A DNA stretch of 64,000 bases from Limosilactobacillus rudii (GTDB taxonomy: Bacteria > Bacillota > Bacilli > Lactobacillales > Lactobacillaceae), in the NCBI RefSeq assembly GCF_014145455.1, contig NZ_JACIVB010000017.1:62001-126000 (forward strand), given 5' to 3'. The position numbers and the translations under genes were made by a program. Below are positions 54,784 to 63,682 of this stretch, piece after piece. The number at the start of each line of letters is the position of its first letter. Position 1 is the first letter of the stretch. The notes under the pieces were generated by a model. It did not search any database, was not told the origin of the DNA, and saw nothing but the letters and a program-made list of their open reading frames with translations.

Positions 54784-54798
54784 ACTAAGCGCTTACAT
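54784..54798 (-). promoter_or_regulatory. cre-like site in aldehyde dehydrogenase leader
   Basis: ATGTAAGCGCTTAGT matches WTGNAANCGNWNNCW with one mismatch. It lies just upstream of the ribosome binding site and downstream of TTGAAT-N16-TATAAA. Confidence 0.6.
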
Positions 54799-55067
54799 TT
54801 TATAACTAAATAGTAGACCAATTCAAGGTATTTGCCTTAATATTTCTCAAACACAATTCATTGAATAGTTCATTACATAACAATCAGTTATCAATAAAAT
54901 AAATAATCGTCTTAAAAATAAAGTTATTAAAGCAATTGTCTATTGCTCATAATTTTCAGCTATACCAACTAGTGAATTTAAATTTTTGTCAAAAAGTCTT
55001 TTGGTTAGCGTCTCATACTGAAATAAGTTAGGATTAACTTAGATACATGTAGAAAGGACGTTTTTCA

Positions 55068-55880
55068 ATGGCAATTAAAATTTATGCGTTTGGTGGCGGT
55101 CAAATGGTCGAAGCAATGCTGCGAGCCGCCTTAAAGAAGGGAATTATAAAAGCTGAAAGCACAGGGGTTACTGATATCTCAGCTAATCGCGTCAATTATT
55201 TGACTGAGACTTACCATCTTCAAGCAAGTCAGCAGCCTGATTGGTCCGCAGTCGCAACGGCAGATATTGTAATTCTTGGCGTCCGCCCACAGGATAACTG
55301 GCAAGGAATCATGAAAGAGCTAGTTGCCCACCGTTATCAAAAGGATGTTCTTTCAATCGTTGCTGGAGTAACTGTTAATCAACTCTCTTCATCTGATGAC
55401 CTTTTCGCAATTACCCGGATCATCCCTAATACCCTAACCGATGTAGCAATGGGATACAGTGGCGTAGTTAAAAACGACCGTGCAAACCAAACCGTTATTG
55501 AAGAATTTCTCAATAGTTTTGGAAAGGTTGACTACATTGATGAATCCTTACTAGATGTATTCACTGGATATGGAGTGGCTGGGCCAAACTATATCTATAA
55601 CTTTTTAATTAGCTTTACCAATGCCGGAGTTCTTGCTGGAATGCCACGACAACAAGCAAACAAATTAGCGCTAGAAAATTTAAAAGCCGCTGCTGCTTTT
55701 GTCGAACAGAGCGGTAAACATCCAGCAGAGCTTCTCGACATTAATAACTCAGCAGGTGGCGTAGGAATTACTGCCCAGCACGAATTAGACAAGAGTTCAT
55801 TTTCTGCTGGAATTGAAAACGCCGTACTTGCTGCTGTCAAACGAACAAAGGAACTCGGCAAAGAGAATACAGGTGATTAA
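55068..55880 (+). CDS. pyrroline-5-carboxylate reductase-like protein
   Basis: 270 aa, ProC family. N-terminal Rossmann motif reads FGGGQMVEAMLRAAL (GxGxM-like), followed by VILGVRPQ, TRIIPNTLTDVAMG and the C-terminal GYGVAGPNYIYNFL and NNSAGGVGITAQHEL. The usual SPGGTT loop is altered to SAGGVG, so the substrate may not be pyrroline-5-carboxylate. It forms an operon with the glyoxalase-like gene 2 nt downstream. Confidence 0.82.
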   Translation: MAIKIYAFGGGQMVEAMLRAALKKGIIKAESTGVTDISANRVNYLTETYHLQASQQPDWSAVATADIVILGVRPQDNWQGIMKELVAHRYQKDVLSIVAGVTVNQLSSSDDLFAITRIIPNTLTDVAMGYSGVVKNDRANQTVIEEFLNSFGKVDYIDESLLDVFTGYGVAGPNYIYNFLISFTNAGVLAGMPRQQANKLALENLKAAAAFVEQSGKHPAELLDINNSAGGVGITAQHELDKSSFSAGIENAVLAAVKRTKELGKENTGD

Positions 55881-55882
55881 TA

Positions 55883-56659
55883 ATGGTAGAAACATTAAAC
55901 TGGGATCACACAATGGTTGATGTAACTAATCTCGATGATGCAATCAAGTACTTTAATTCTAAAGGACTTGCTTTTACTCCCGGCGGTAACCATGAGTACT
56001 GGGGAACAAAGAATGCTTTAGATTATTATGGTCTTAATTACATTGAACTTCTAACTGTTGCTAACAATGAAAAAGCAAAGGCATTCCCTTATCAAAATAA
56101 TTCTGCGATTCATAATGCGGTTGAAGACTACTTCGACGGTATTCAGCGTATAACGACAATTGCCATTCGTACGACTAATATCGAAGAAACTCACCGCCGA
56201 CTAATTGAACTTGGACTTGATGTTGGTGACATTACTGAAGGTAAACGAATTGATCCTGAGGGCAAACTAATTCAATGGAAAATCTTCTATATTAACGATG
56301 AGTTAGCTAATCACCTACCAGCACCATTCTTTATCCAATGGTCCCAAGATGATGATAAGCGACGTGAAGACCTGAAGAAACAAGGATTAATCAAATTTCA
56401 TCCAGCCGGTGACTTATTTGTTAAACAAGCAATCTTTAATGTTACCGATCCTGAGGAAGCAGCTAAACAGTGGTCGGCACTCTTACAAGCAGAAGTAGTA
56501 AGAGAAGGCGATAAATTTACAATTAATATCGGTAACAAACAGCTCATTTTTACCACTGGGGTTGAAAACCGATTATTTAAACTTATCTTTCACGGCGCAA
56601 AGCAACCTGAAAAACTCCAACTTGGACAAATTAGGTTTGATCTACTTGATAAGAAATAG
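55883..56659 (+). CDS. glyoxalase-like (VOC superfamily) protein
   Basis: 258 aa. The N-terminal VOC module (LNWDHTMVDVTNLDDAIKYF ... NYIELLTV) and a second degenerate half match the Glyoxalase-like family. The metal-binding His/Glu are plausible at WDHTM and YIELL. Reaction unknown. The gene follows the ProC-like gene in a two-gene operon ended by a terminator. Confidence 0.8.
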   Translation: MVETLNWDHTMVDVTNLDDAIKYFNSKGLAFTPGGNHEYWGTKNALDYYGLNYIELLTVANNEKAKAFPYQNNSAIHNAVEDYFDGIQRITTIAIRTTNIEETHRRLIELGLDVGDITEGKRIDPEGKLIQWKIFYINDELANHLPAPFFIQWSQDDDKRREDLKKQGLIKFHPAGDLFVKQAIFNVTDPEEAAKQWSALLQAEVVREGDKFTINIGNKQLIFTTGVENRLFKLIFHGAKQPEKLQLGQIRFDLLDKK

Positions 56660-56693
56660 CACAATATAACCTGGGAAATAATATAAGACTAAA

Positions 56694-56734
56694 AAAACGC
56701 GTAAAATCGGTTAAAAAGCTGATTTTGCGCGTTT
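56694..56734 (+). terminator. terminator of ProC-like/VOC operon
   Basis: AAACGCGTAAAATC / GATTTTGCGCGTTT hairpin. Confidence 0.75.
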
Positions 56735-56773
56735 CCTCTCTCATTTATTGATATTACCTAAAATCTTCAATAA

Positions 56774-57637
56774 TTAATTAGCAATTACTGTTAAAATACT
56801 ACCAATTACAATTAGGATAATTCCAACTACTGTATATATCATTTCTCGCTTGGTCTTGGTTTCATGCAAAAGTAGGATACCACCAAATGTTGAAATAATA
56901 ACATTCATTTGACCAAAAATTGAAGCAGTCACTACTCCAAGAGCTTTACCAACAAAAACATAGGCAAAGTTACCAATCCCCCATGAAAGTCCTCCTAAAA
57001 TATTTAAGTATTGTTCTTTTTGCTTAAATGCTTTAGCGTTACCCGAACAAATAGTATAAATTACTGAACCAAGTAAAATTCCTAATACTTCTGGTAGGAA
57101 AATACCCTGACTACTTTCATGAGCAACCTGTGGCATTTTAGGAAAAATCGAATAAGCACAGTAACCAATTGTTGTTACTAATAAAAATAATACCCACTTA
57201 GTCGAAACCTTTTTATCCGATGTTCCGTCCGAAATCGAGGTTAAAACAGCCCCAATAATTACAACTACACACGCTGTCAACCCAATACTTAATGCTCTGG
57301 CTCCTTGCCATTCATCAAAGAAAAAGATGCCGACAAACGACGTCATAACTAACACAAATGCTGAAGAAAGGGGCATCGTATTTGAAACTCCCATATGTTT
57401 AAACGAGATGAACTGACCAACCTGTCCAATTGTCCATAAACAACCGATCGCTAGCGAGAACCAAAAAGCAGTTACACTGACGGTTGGTTTTGTTATCAAA
57501 TATGCAATAATTCCCACAATTGAAGCTCCAGCACCGATTCCAAACATTTGATTAACTGGTGAACCACCAATTTTACCAGTAATTAATGGCATCGCACCCC
57601 AACCAATTGCTGGAATTAAAGCAAGTAAATATATCAT
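56774..57637 (-). CDS. GRP/GlcU-type sugar uptake protein
   Basis: A 287-aa permease with ten hydrophobic helices. It opens with LLALIPAIGWGAMPLITGKIGGSPVNQ, typical of the glucose/ribose porter family (GlcU, RbsU). Later motifs are WTIGQVGQFISFKHMGVSNTMPLSSAF and GGLSWGIGNFAYVF. These carry sugars by proton symport; glucose is the most likely substrate. A perfect-consensus cre covers its -35. Confidence 0.9.
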   Translation of the reverse strand: MIYLLALIPAIGWGAMPLITGKIGGSPVNQMFGIGAGASIVGIIAYLITKPTVSVTAFWFSLAIGCLWTIGQVGQFISFKHMGVSNTMPLSSAFVLVMTSFVGIFFFDEWQGARALSIGLTACVVVIIGAVLTSISDGTSDKKVSTKWVLFLLVTTIGYCAYSIFPKMPQVAHESSQGIFLPEVLGILLGSVIYTICSGNAKAFKQKEQYLNILGGLSWGIGNFAYVFVGKALGVVTASIFGQMNVIISTFGGILLLHETKTKREMIYTVVGIILIVIGSILTVIAN

Positions 57638-57675
57638 TTTCTCTTTTCCTCTTATTCTCTCTTAGAATAATTTTT

Positions 57676-57704
57676 ATTATAGTTTCAAAAGAATACGCTT
57701 GCAA
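57676..57704 (-). promoter_or_regulatory. promoter with cre of the sugar uptake gene
   Basis: TTGCAA, 17 nt, TATAAT on the minus strand. TTGCAAGCGTATTCT (57690-57704) matches WTGNAANCGNWNNCW at every defined position and overlaps the -35, so CcpA repression is expected. Confidence 0.75.
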
Positions 57705-57748
57705 GTAACTTTGTGAAAAAAATTCAAAATATTAAGAATTAAAAGTAG

Positions 57749-57815
57749 ACAAAAAAAGAGGGGGACAGAATTAGCTTGGCTAGTTCATAGTCCCACCTCC
57801 GTAAGGTTGGCTGGC
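57749..57815. repeat. hairpin-forming intergenic element
   Basis: GAGGGGGAC ... TAGC/GCTA ... AGTCCCACCTC folds into a long imperfect stem, next to GGTTGGCTGGCAG. It is not needed as a terminator, since a separate one follows the alcohol dehydrogenase. It looks like a dispersed repeat, which the window alone cannot confirm. Confidence 0.4.
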
Positions 57816-57835
57816 AGTTTAATACGTAAAACAGT

Positions 57836-57866
57836 AAAGAGACTGAGCTGATTTCCAGCCTCTTTG
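57836..57866 (-). terminator. alcohol dehydrogenase terminator
   Basis: AAAGAGGCTG / CAGTCTCTTT hairpin immediately after the stop, minus strand. Confidence 0.7.
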
Positions 57867-57880
57867 TGTTTATTTAATTA

Positions 57881-59053
57881 TTAGTAGATGCCATCGTAAG
57901 CCTTTTGATAAAGCTTTACAATATCTTCAACAGTACCCTTACGTGGGTTAGAGAAGGCATTACCATCCTTGAGGGCATTCTTAGCCATCATTTCAAAGTC
58001 TTCTGGCTTAGCACCGATTTCCTTGATTGATGATGGAATACCAACAAGCCGGCACATTTCACGCATACCGTCAATTGACTTTTGTGCTGCTTCGTAAAGA
58101 GTAAGGCCAGTAGTGTCAAAGCCCATTACCTTAGCCAATTCAGCAAACCGTTCTGGACATGCGATTAAGTTATATTCTTCAACAGTGGTCAAGAGCAAGG
58201 CACAGCAAACACCGTGAGGAGCATCATATTGACCACCAAGTTGGTGAGCCATTGCGTGAACATAGCCAAGGTTAGCGTTGTTGAAGGCCATTCCGGCAAG
58301 CATTTCAGCTTCTACCATCTTAGTCCGTGCTTCAATGTTGTGACCATTAGCAACTACTTCTGGTAAAGCAGTTTGGATTAATTGAATAGCTTCCTTACAT
58401 TGACTATCCGTGATTGGGTTGTGGTCAACTGAAACATATGGTTCAATTGCTTGAACAAAAGCATCACAACCAGTAGCAGCAGTAATATCTTGTGGAATAT
58501 CAAGCATTAACATTGGATCGTTGAATGATACCAATGGAATGTTCCGCCATGAAACAACAACGAACTTCAAGTGAGTTTCTTCATTAGTGATAACTGCGTG
58601 ACGAGTCAATTCTGAACCAGTACCAGCTGTAGTATTAACAGCCATAAGTGGTGGAAGAGGATTGTCCAAGGTTTCAATTCCGGCAAGTTTGGAAATATCA
58701 TCACCATTAGTCAAGATAATACCGATACCCTTACCACAGTCATGGGCTGAACCCCCACCGACAGTGATAATTGAGTCACAGTTTTCATCTTCGTACATCT
58801 TCTTACCGGCCTTAACATTACGGATCTTTGGGTTAGGTTCTACACCAGTAAATACGGCGTAATCTACCCCTGCTTTTTCTAATGAAGCAAGAGTTTGCTT
58901 AACCGGGCCATTATCAATCTTTGATAAGCCTTCAGTCGTAACAATTAATGGCTTGTGCATATTGAGCATCTTTGCACGATCACCAATCTTGGCAATAACA
59001 CCAGGGCCAAAGAAGTTAACACTTGGCATTAAAAAATCAAATTGTCTATTCAT
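57881..59053 (-). CDS. iron-containing alcohol dehydrogenase
   Basis: 390 aa, type III (Fe) ADH. NAD-binding GGGSAHDCGKGIGI, metal ligands in the stretch ATGCDAFVQAIEPYVS and MAHQLGGQYDAPHGVCCALLL, with the paired histidines. The family includes 1,3-propanediol dehydrogenase and ethanol/lactaldehyde reductases; which one this is cannot be decided. In heterofermenters it would oxidize NADH. ATG at 59053 with GAGGAGGG; promoter TTGCAA-N17-GATAAT with a weak cre-like AAGCGTTT core in the spacer. Confidence 0.9.
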   Translation of the reverse strand: MNRQFDFLMPSVNFFGPGVIAKIGDRAKMLNMHKPLIVTTEGLSKIDNGPVKQTLASLEKAGVDYAVFTGVEPNPKIRNVKAGKKMYEDENCDSIITVGGGSAHDCGKGIGIILTNGDDISKLAGIETLDNPLPPLMAVNTTAGTGSELTRHAVITNEETHLKFVVVSWRNIPLVSFNDPMLMLDIPQDITAATGCDAFVQAIEPYVSVDHNPITDSQCKEAIQLIQTALPEVVANGHNIEARTKMVEAEMLAGMAFNNANLGYVHAMAHQLGGQYDAPHGVCCALLLTTVEEYNLIACPERFAELAKVMGFDTTGLTLYEAAQKSIDGMREMCRLVGIPSSIKEIGAKPEDFEMMAKNALKDGNAFSNPRKGTVEDIVKLYQKAYDGIY

Positions 59054-59270
59054 TAAAATACCCTCCTCATGGCATTTGAATACGTTACCATTATCATGCA
59101 AGCGTTTGACTTTTGCAATAGGAACATTTTGATTTTTTGTTAATTTTCACCTAATTTTAAGCGAAAATATTGCGCGATTGACCGCAATTTTACGTTCTTT
59201 GTCATAAATTTCACAAATTGGAACAATATTATCTTTTTGTTTCACAAGAAATTGCTAATTCGCTCACAAA

Positions 59271-59807
59271 CTATTTAAGAGCTTCATCAAATGCAATTCG
59301 TAACAGAATCGCTTGTGGGTTATAGGTATTCAAAATTCGGTCAGCAGTGGCGGTTGAATCAGCTGGCATCATATTAATTTGCATGTTAACTGATAGCGGT
59401 CGCATTTTTAATCCAGTAATAACCAGCTTCATTGCAATTTGTGCTTGAGACCCGCCATGTCCGCCAAAGGTTACCATACTAACAGGTTTGCCCTGCCATT
59501 CCTTTCCTAGGTAGTCAATCGCATTCTTAAGCACAGCTGGATAACCCCAATTATATTGCGGAAAAACAAAGATAAAGCCATCATAGCTTTGAATTAGCTT
59601 ACTCCATTTCCGTGTTTTTTCGTGAAGATACATTCCTAAATAAGGAATATTTGGTTCATCCATCATTGGTAAATCAATCTTCTTTAAATCGATGATATCA
59701 AATTGAACTCGCGCACTTTCTTTAAGCTGCATTTTTAACCAACTAGCTACTTGGCTACTCCGCCGATTAGGACGAACACTTCCAACAATAATTCCAACTT
59801 TTTTCAT
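59271..59807 (-). CDS. NADPH-dependent FMN reductase-like flavoprotein
   Basis: 178 aa, flavodoxin-like fold. The FMN phosphate loop is GSVRPNRRSSQVA, and the isoalloxazine loops PQYNWGYPAVLKNAIDYL and TFGGHGGSQAQ are typical of NADPH-FMN/azo/quinone reductases. Physiological acceptor unknown. Confidence 0.88.
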   Translation of the reverse strand: MKKVGIIVGSVRPNRRSSQVASWLKMQLKESARVQFDIIDLKKIDLPMMDEPNIPYLGMYLHEKTRKWSKLIQSYDGFIFVFPQYNWGYPAVLKNAIDYLGKEWQGKPVSMVTFGGHGGSQAQIAMKLVITGLKMRPLSVNMQINMMPADSTATADRILNTYNPQAILLRIAFDEALK

Positions 59808-59896
59808 TTGAAAGACCTCCTATAATATCTTCATTTTAATCGTTTTATCGACAAAATAAAAAACATATGAAGGACTTTACTATAAGTTAATTTGTA

Positions 59897-60373
59897 CTAC
59901 TTATGGTAAGGCAAACCATTAATAATCGTAAATGCACGGTATATTTGTTCGCTCAAAACTAAGCGCATCAGCTGATGAGGGAGGGTGAACCGACCAAAGG
60001 AAATTTGTGTATCTGCCCGTTTAAGAACTGCTGGACTCAACCCCAATGAGCCACCAATGACAAAAGTAATATCACTATGACCATACGTCGTTAGTTTATT
60101 AATTTCTTTAGCAAATTCTTCTGAAGTTCGTTCCTTACCTTTAATCGCTAAAGCATACACATATTCCCGATCTTTGATTTTATCAAGAATTCGCGCTCCC
60201 TCTTTTGCCATTACTTCATCCATCTCAGCTTGGCTTAACGATTCTGGCGCTTTTTCATCTGGTACTTCAACAATTTCAAACTTACAATAGCGGCCTAAGC
60301 GCTTCGCATATTCAGCAATTCCAGCTTTAAAATACTTTTCTTTTAACTTACCAACACCGATTATTTTTATATT
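59897..60373 (-). CDS. rlmH: 23S rRNA (pseudouridine1915-N3)-methyltransferase
   Basis: 158 aa, SPOUT fold, matching the usual RlmH length of 159. N-terminus [29 protein letters not shown]-binding knot [18 protein letters not shown] and the C-terminal [28 protein letters not shown] are nearly invariant in the family. It methylates pseudouridine 1915 in helix 69. I chose the TTG at 60373, which gives the normal N-terminus, with AAGG upstream. DnaA boxes begin 26 nt before it. Confidence 0.95.
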   Translation of the reverse strand, partial: NIKIIGVGKLKEKYFKAGIAEYAKRLGRYCKFEIVEVPDEKAPESLSQAEMDEVMAKEGARILDKIKDREYVYALAIKGKERTSEEFAKEINKLTTYGHSDITFVIGGSLGLSPAVLKRADTQISFGRFTLPHQLMRLVLSEQIYRAFTIINGLPYHK

Positions 60374-60398
60374 CAAGATATCCACTACCTTCCACAGT

Positions 60399-60710
60399 TT
60401 ATCCACAGAGTTATCCACAGGTATTTTTAAATTGTTTAACGTTTACCGAATGTTCGGCAACTTTTTTGTTAAAAAAGCGTTTTCTGAATTTTTACTTATC
60501 CACAGTTATCTACAGGAACAATCGTTCATTATCATTTTTGAAAGTCATTGGCGCACAAGGGGTTCCGAGCATATATCCATCAAGAATTCCACTTATCCAC
60601 ACTACGGTTCTTCACCTGTGGATAACTTTTGAACAATGGTTAACGTTATTATATCAACTTTTATAAAATTATCTTAAATTCAGCAAAAGTTTTCCACCGA
60701 CTTATCCACA
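60399..60710. promoter_or_regulatory. cluster of seven DnaA boxes
   Basis: Perfect TTATCCACA at 60399-60407, 60411-60419, 60496-60504, 60593-60601 and 60702-60710 on the plus strand, and 60617-60625 on the minus strand; TTATCTACA (one mismatch) at 60506-60514. Six perfect 9-mers in 312 bp is far above chance. dnaA and dnaN are not in the window, so this is either an origin-proximal regulatory or titration cluster or control of rlmH. Confidence 0.85.
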
Positions 60711-60842
60711 GGGGATTTCACAGTATTATTTTAACGTATTTCTAACTAATTACAACACGATCTGTGGTAACAATGCAACATTATGTTACCTGACGAATGT
60801 TACTGCCTTTAGCCTTTCGAATATTCGTAAATTTTGTATCCT

Positions 60843-60875
60843 AAAAAAAATCCGCGCTTACTTGCACGGATTTTT
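60843..60875 (-). terminator. PgpA-like gene terminator
   Basis: Minus strand AAATCCGTGC / GCGCGGATTT followed by a T-run. Confidence 0.85.
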
Positions 60876-60878
60876 ATA

Positions 60879-61376
60879 TCAAGCATATTGGTGGGCAATC
60901 TTTCCACACACCGCTGCTACAATTGCCGCTAAAATATCATCAATAAACGTATTAACATGAACATTATCATGGTCAAACTTTGCGATAATCCCACTTTTAA
61001 CACGATCAAAATAGCCAAAATTGGTCGTTCCAATCGTCCCATAGATATTAGCAATCTGCAAGGCAAGTGTTTCATCAACCCCAAACACTCCTGCATCATT
61101 TTTAATAATACTTGCTAACGGCTCTGCAACTTTATCTTCCTCCGTCAATCGATCAAGTTCCAGCGCTACCATTGCACTATTTAATAACTCCCGTTTATGC
61201 ATTGTATCAATTAGATACTTCTGACATGCCGCTAACGTTAAGTCTGGTTCAAATTTCTTTTGTGTTTCATATACGATCTTAGATAGTTCATCTAATGCAA
61301 CCCCGCGTTCTTCTAAACGGTGCACAACAAACTCGTATGCCTTTGTATCTGGATACTTAAATCGTGGATTGTTCAT
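60879..61376 (-). CDS. phosphatidylglycerophosphatase A-like protein
   Basis: 165 aa. The C-terminal half, GVDETLALQIANIYGTIGTTNFGYFDRVKSGIIAKFD and VNTFIDDILAAIVAAVCGKIAH, matches the YutG/PgpA-like family of Firmicutes (soluble relatives with acidic metal-binding residues). The ATG at 61376 gives MNNPRFKYPDTKAYEFVV, the normal start. PgpA activity is inferred; many such proteins are uncharacterized. Confidence 0.78.
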   Translation of the reverse strand: MNNPRFKYPDTKAYEFVVHRLEERGVALDELSKIVYETQKKFEPDLTLAACQKYLIDTMHKRELLNSAMVALELDRLTEEDKVAEPLASIIKNDAGVFGVDETLALQIANIYGTIGTTNFGYFDRVKSGIIAKFDHDNVHVNTFIDDILAAIVAAVCGKIAHQYA

Positions 61377-61435
61377 TTGGCCCACCATCCTTCTAAACTT
61401 ATAGTTAATATTATAACGCTCTTTTAATAAAGAAA

Positions 61436-61471
61436 CAGAAGTAGAGAGACCCACTTGGCTTTCCACTTCTG
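61436..61471 (-). terminator. htrA terminator
   Basis: CAGAAGT / ACTTCTG hairpin followed by TTTCTTTATT, just after the htrA stop. Confidence 0.55.
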
Positions 61472-61476
61472 CTCTA

Positions 61477-62751
61477 TTAGTTATCATCTTGTTGCGAATC
61501 AGTAGTTGTCGTATCAGCGCTCTTTGTTAAGTGAAGCGTAGCAGTATGTTGCTGTCCATCACGATAATAAGTTATCTTAGCAGTTTCACCAACCTTGTAC
61601 TTATACAAGGCTGCCTTTAACGAACCAGCGTCAGTAATCTTAGCATCACCAAGTTTAGTGATCACATCATACTTCTTTAATCCTGCCGTGTCTGCAACTG
61701 ATCCACTATTAACGTCCATTATTACCACACCTTTATTTACGCTAGTAGGTAATTTTAAGACAGATTGCTGTTGGTCAGACGTTACATTACTGAGATCAAC
61801 CATGCTAATACCAAGCGATGGCCGACTAATCTTACCGTTCTTAATTAATTGGTTAATGATCGTTACTACTTCATTACTTGGGATAGCAAAACCGATTCCT
61901 TCGACCGAAGACCCTTGTGTATCAGATGCAAGTTTCATCGAGTTGATACCAATCACCTGACCAGCCATATTAATCAGCGGACCACCCGAGTTACCAGAAT
62001 TAATTGCGGCATCTGTCTGAATAACTGATGTCAATGTACCATCAGTACCAGCCTTTAATGTCCTGTTTTTGGCGGAAATAATCCCCTTAGTAACAGTATT
62101 TGCATATTCACTACCCATTGGCGAACCAATTGCTAAAACATCTTGTCCTGGAACGATTGAGTTTGAGTTACCAAATGAAGCAACAGTTTTTACGTTTCCC
62201 GCATTAATCTTCAATACTGCTAAATCTGTCGCTGCATCCGCTCCAACAAGGTCAGCATTGACTTTCTTACCATTGCTGAGAATTACCTGTAAAGCATTCG
62301 ATCCTTTTACCACATGGTTATTAGTAACAACGTATGCTGAGTTGCCACTCTTTTTATAGATAACACCTGAACCTTCACTAGCGGTTTCTAATTTATTATC
62401 GCTTGAGGAGTCGCTATTACTATTAGCACTGTTATTACCGTAGCCAAAAATACCTAAAGTACCGTTTGATTGTTGTACTTTTTGCTTATTAATAACACTA
62501 ACAACCGCACCCTGAACTGATTTATAAGCTTGCGATGCTTCACCATTCAAGTCAGCCTTGTTTTTATTAACCTTAGTTCCGCCAGATTTATTAGAACCGC
62601 TTGGCACCTTCGTACTTGTCACTTCTTCGTGGTGCTGCACCATATTGTTAATTCCTAGTGCTATTCCACCACCAATTAGGCCAGCAAATAGCCCAACGAT
62701 AACTACACCTAGCCATAAACGGTCTTTTAACCCTTCTTTTATCTTTTTCAT
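61477..62751 (-). CDS. htrA: HtrA/DegP-type serine protease
   Basis: 424 aa. N-terminal membrane anchor (WLGVVIVGLFAGLIGGGIAL), Ser/Asn-rich linker, trypsin-like domain with catalytic His in YVVTNNHVV, Asp in AATDLAVLKI and Ser in INSGNSGGPLIN, then one PDZ domain (~310-405). It degrades misfolded exported proteins on the cell surface. Start at ATG 62751 with GGAGGG. Its place after walJ is conserved in lactobacilli. Confidence 0.95.
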   Translation of the reverse strand: MKKIKEGLKDRLWLGVVIVGLFAGLIGGGIALGINNMVQHHEEVTSTKVPSGSNKSGGTKVNKNKADLNGEASQAYKSVQGAVVSVINKQKVQQSNGTLGIFGYGNNSANSNSDSSSDNKLETASEGSGVIYKKSGNSAYVVTNNHVVKGSNALQVILSNGKKVNADLVGADAATDLAVLKINAGNVKTVASFGNSNSIVPGQDVLAIGSPMGSEYANTVTKGIISAKNRTLKAGTDGTLTSVIQTDAAINSGNSGGPLINMAGQVIGINSMKLASDTQGSSVEGIGFAIPSNEVVTIINQLIKNGKISRPSLGISMVDLSNVTSDQQQSVLKLPTSVNKGVVIMDVNSGSVADTAGLKKYDVITKLGDAKITDAGSLKAALYKYKVGETAKITYYRDGQQHTATLHLTKSADTTTTDSQQDDN

Positions 62752-62858
62752 CAATCAACCCTCCGCTAAGTCAAAGAATTATTACTTTCAAATTACAATT
62801 TAAATATGAAAAATCATTGAATAAAGTCGATAAAAAACATGATATCTCAATCTTTTTA

Positions 62859-63665
62859 TTATAACGTCATTAATTTACTTGGCGTTTCCGGTTCAGCATC
62901 ACGTAACTCAAAGTCATGATTTACCCCAAAATCATGCTGCTCCATCATACTTGCAACCGTTAAATGGGCCAATGATCGCATATTATTATGTTGGCTACGA
63001 TGTCCTAGAAAGATTTCTTTTGTCCGACGCCCAATGACCCCCATCAAGGCATCTGCTCCTTCTTCATTGGAAAGGTGACCTTCATCCCCTAGAATTCGTT
63101 GCTTGAGTGGCCATGAATAAGGCCCCATCCGTAGCATCTCAGTATCATGGTTACATTCCATCAAATATGCATCAGCATCCCGAATAGTTCCTTCTACGCG
63201 ATCTGAAACATATCCGGTATCAGTTAAAACACAAAATGTCTTGTTATTATGATGAACCTGATAAAACTGTGGCTGAGCGGCGTCGTGTGAGACTGCAAAA
63301 CTCTCAACCTCCATGTCTCCCAAATCTTTCACTGTATTTGGCGCGATAATATGCTTTTGCTCCAGCGGAATTTTACCAACTTTATTAGCCATTGCCTGCC
63401 ACGTACCTTCATTGGCATATACGTCCATTCCATACCGCCGTGCAAGGACACCAACACCATGAGTATGATCACTATGCTCATGCGTAACAAAAATTGCATC
63501 AACATCCTTTAATGATCGATCAATCTTTTGCATTAAATTTTCAATTCGTTTTCCGCTTAAACCTGCATCAATCAATATGCGATGATTCCGCGTTTCCAAA
63601 TAGGTTACATTTCCCGTACTACCGCTCGCAAGTATACTGTAACGCAGTGGATCATTCTCTGTCAC
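62859..63665 (-). CDS. walJ: metallo-beta-lactamase-fold protein WalJ/YycJ
   Basis: 268 aa. MBL-fold metal motif FVTHEHSDHTHGVG, then MECNHD and FLGHRSQHNN carry the remaining ligands. WalJ homologues accompany the WalRK cell-wall two-component operon and have been linked to DNA/replication or cell-wall coordination. GTG start with AAGGAGGT, 17 nt after yycI. Confidence 0.93.
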   Translation of the reverse strand: MTENDPLRYSILASGSTGNVTYLETRNHRILIDAGLSGKRIENLMQKIDRSLKDVDAIFVTHEHSDHTHGVGVLARRYGMDVYANEGTWQAMANKVGKIPLEQKHIIAPNTVKDLGDMEVESFAVSHDAAQPQFYQVHHNNKTFCVLTDTGYVSDRVEGTIRDADAYLMECNHDTEMLRMGPYSWPLKQRILGDEGHLSNEEGADALMGVIGRRTKEIFLGHRSQHNNMRSLAHLTVASMMEQHDFGVNHDFELRDAEPETPSKLMTL

Positions 63666-63682
63666 TTAACGTACCTCCTTGA

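Larger units (their letters stand above)
60374..60878. other. 505-bp intergenic region with DnaA-box cluster
   Basis: No gene. The left 340 bp hold the DnaA boxes listed separately and a TGTTCGG/CCGAA dyad near 60450; the right part is AT-rich and ends in the terminator of the PgpA-like gene. Confidence 0.7.

Noticed and set aside
59096-59110. cre site in the alcohol dehydrogenase promoter
   Set aside because: Only the AAGCGTTT core fits; at least two conserved positions differ, so it is mentioned but not called as a site.
60432-60666. Two plus-strand frames across the DnaA-box region
   Set aside because: They only read through the TTATCCACA boxes; no ribosome binding site and no family resemblance.
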